Source: Chromatiales bacterium (GTDB taxonomy: Bacteria > Pseudomonadota > Gammaproteobacteria > Steroidobacterales > GCA-2729495). From it: a stretch of 7,733 nucleotides of DNA. This document shows, in pieces, positions 6,671-7,733 of the stretch; position 1 is the stretch's first letter; every line of letters begins with the position of its first letter. The stretch lies in the NCBI GenBank assembly GCA_030614035.1, contig JAUWKW010000058.1, positions 1-7,733 of the forward strand. Direction: 5' to 3'. The position numbers and the translations under genes were made by a program. Below the pieces are notes generated by a model. It worked only from the letters and a program-made list of their open reading frames with translations. It was not told the origin of the DNA and did not search any database.

Positions 6671-7042
6671 CTGATTGATCAGGTGCTGGCGCGTTGCCAC
6701 GCGCGGGCGGCCGAAGGGCGTCCACGCTTAACTGCCCTGCGCCGTCCCTGGCTACGGGCAGATCGGCGCCGGCTTGCTCTGACATCCCTGTCTCGCCAGC
6801 CGGCGACGACGCTCGGACGCCCTCGGTTCCCCGCGGCGGGACAGCCCGGAGGGGCCGTAAGCGTCGTCGGGAGCGAGGCGGGCATGGACGCCCGGCGAGT
6901 GGACGCCGATTCGCGCGGTGCCAGGGATGGCGTAGCGAGATTAAGCGGGCGGCCCCGCCGGGGGGTCGTGCTGCGGTTGAGAGAGGAACGGGTCCCGGCT
7001 GCCGGAGCGGCAGGCAACGCGCCTGCGGCTGCGTTCAATCAG
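6671..7042. repeat. Long quasi-palindromic GC-rich intergenic element (MITE-like or structured RNA)
   Basis: This element fills almost the entire 396-base gap between convergent genes. Nested inverted matches, outside to inside: CTGATTGA 6671-6678 with TCAATCAG 7035-7042; GGCGCGTTGCC 6688-6698 with GGCAACGCGCC 7013-7023; CGCTTAA 6725-6731 with TTAAGCG 6941-6947; CCGTCCCTGGC 6742-6752 with GCCAGGGATGG 6920-6930 (one G-T pair); ATCGGCG 6762-6768 with CGCCGAT 6904-6910; CGACGACGCT 6804-6813 with AGCGTCGTCG 6860-6869. Spacings between blocks are nearly equal on both arms (for example 10/10 and 9/9 bases). The exception is the outer right arm, which is about 39 bases longer and holds its own hairpin (CTGCCG-GAG-CGGCAG, 6999-7013). 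The region is visibly GC-richer than its neighbours (45 of 60 bases in 6841-6900, against 32 of 60 in 6421-6480). Several long frames are open through it, but they are Arg/Pro/Ala-rich and look like GC artefacts. It may also act as a two-way transcription terminator, though no T-run is present. No transposase is encoded. Confidence 0.75.
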
Positions 7043-7060
7043 GTTCCGGGGCGTTTGTGA

Positions 7061-7733
7061 TTAGCCCGGGAATTGGGCGATACCGGCCAGTGCCCGTTCA
7101 ACACCTGTTTCAGCGCGCGCGACGATGTCACCGGATTTGAGATCAAGCTTAGCTACCGTGCCGGTGCGAAAGTTACCGATCAGCGCGTAGTCGTTGTCGA
7201 TGCCCTGGCCTAGCGCAGCCCAACCGGGACCCCCGGGCGAATATTCGCGCGTTGCGTTGCCCTCGGCGTCCAGCGTTACCACATCAAAGCCCTTGCGGAA
7301 ATGTCCGCGGATCGTCATCAGCGTTTCGTTTGGCAGGTAACTGATTGCCATTGCCATCATGCCGGACTCCTTCGAATAGGTGATCAAATCCGGTAGCTGC
7401 TTGTCGTTTTCAAGATCGTAGCGAAAAACTCGAGGCCCCAGTTCTGACAGGTAGATTAGAGTCTTGCCATCGGGCGAAAGCGCAGAGCCTGTAACGCCGA
7501 GAAAGCCGGGCATGCCGCCATCGGTTTCGGTCGCATATTCCTGAACGATGTCGCCGTCGACCGTGCATCGGAAAACATGTCCGTCGCCAAAACGCTCCTC
7601 TCCTGGCAGGAACGGCAGTTTGGTGCCGAGAGGACGGTCCGGCGGAAGTTTGATCTCAGCGCCGACCAGGTGTTCTCCCAGTAGAACGGTGCCATCCGGT
7701 GCAAAGGTGACGTTGGAGAACGAGCGTTTCGGG
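7061..7733 (-). CDS. Beta-propeller protein (SMP-30/NHL/YVTN-like), C-terminal part; 5' end outside window
   Basis: On the minus strand the frame ends at TAA (7061-7063) and stays open to the right edge, giving 223 visible residues. An internal ATG at 7511-7513 is unlikely to be the start, because the upstream sequence continues the same repeat pattern. Recurring blade signatures are visible: FAPDGTVLLGEH near the visible N-terminus, HVFRCTVDGDIVQEY, then SALSPDGKTLIYLSELGPRV and later VVTLDAEGNATREYSP and TVAKLDLKSGDIVARAETG. The 'S/APDG..L' plus 'V.R.D...G' alternation is typical of six- or seven-bladed propellers such as SMP-30/gluconolactonase-like, NHL or YVTN proteins. Whether it is an enzyme (lactonase or lyase) or a binding scaffold cannot be told without the N-terminus and metal ligands. 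It converges on the dehydrogenase pair, with the palindromic element ending 18 bases past its stop. Confidence 0.72.
   Translation of the reverse strand, partial: PKRSFSNVTFAPDGTVLLGEHLVGAEIKLPPDRPLGTKLPFLPGEERFGDGHVFRCTVDGDIVQEYATETDGGMPGFLGVTGSALSPDGKTLIYLSELGPRVFRYDLENDKQLPDLITYSKESGMMAMAISYLPNETLMTIRGHFRKGFDVVTLDAEGNATREYSPGGPGWAALGQGIDNDYALIGNFRTGTVAKLDLKSGDIVARAETGVERALAGIAQFPG

Noticed and set aside
6678..7044. ATCAGGT direct repeat (6678-6684 and 7038-7044) as a 7-base target-site duplication of the palindromic element
   Set aside because: It overlaps the outermost inverted match (CTGATTGA/TCAATCAG). Taking it as a duplication would leave the terminal blocks at unequal distances from the ends (3 versus 14 bases). 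It remains possible but is not supported.
6683..7140. Overlapping long open frames on both strands (plus 6683-7060 and 6694-7140; minus 6679-7038)
   Set aside because: The translations are Arg/Pro/Gly/Ala-rich with no domain pattern. They lie in the GC-rich palindromic element, where stop codons are rare by composition, and one runs into the propeller gene on the opposite strand.

Overview
The window looks like a piece of a Gram-negative bacterial chromosome. Coding density is high, GC content is moderately high, Shine-Dalgarno sites are usable, and there are Tat-type and Sec-type export signals. A gammaproteobacterium is my best guess, but no marker gene here fixes the taxon.

Layout, left to right. 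(1) The 3' end of an alpha/beta hydrolase gene (1-251). (2) A gap with one plausible sigma70-type promoter (312-340), then a complete MFS transporter of the drug:H+ antiporter type (433-1638). (3) A Rieske non-heme iron oxygenase (1846-2991), followed 22 bases later by an unusual 561-residue protein made of two alpha/beta-hydrolase domains (3014-4699). (4) A 200-base gap with a candidate promoter. (5) Two adjacent paralogous short-chain dehydrogenases of the C-factor/sniffer-like type (4900-5790 and 5828-6664), the first with a twin-arginine leader and the second with a Sec-like leader. (6) A GC-rich, non-coding quasi-palindrome of about 372 bases (6671-7042) that fills the space between convergent genes. 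(7) On the minus strand, the C-terminal part of a beta-propeller protein (7061-7733).

Taken together, the plus-strand genes resemble an accessory catabolic or detoxification cluster: a transporter, an oxygenase that would hydroxylate or O/N-dealkylate an organic substrate, a hydrolase-fold protein, and exported carbonyl/alcohol oxidoreductases. The substrate cannot be read from the sequence. No ferredoxin or reductase for the oxygenase is present.

Two things stand out. In the double hydrolase protein, both nucleophile-elbow positions that normally hold Ser are something else (His102 in the first domain, Trp389 in the second). Neither domain shows the usual C-terminal catalytic His, yet a cap-region motif is conserved in both halves. 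The 6671-7042 element has nested inverted repeats over nearly its whole length, with G-T pairings in the stem, and looks like a non-autonomous mobile repeat or a large structured transcript.
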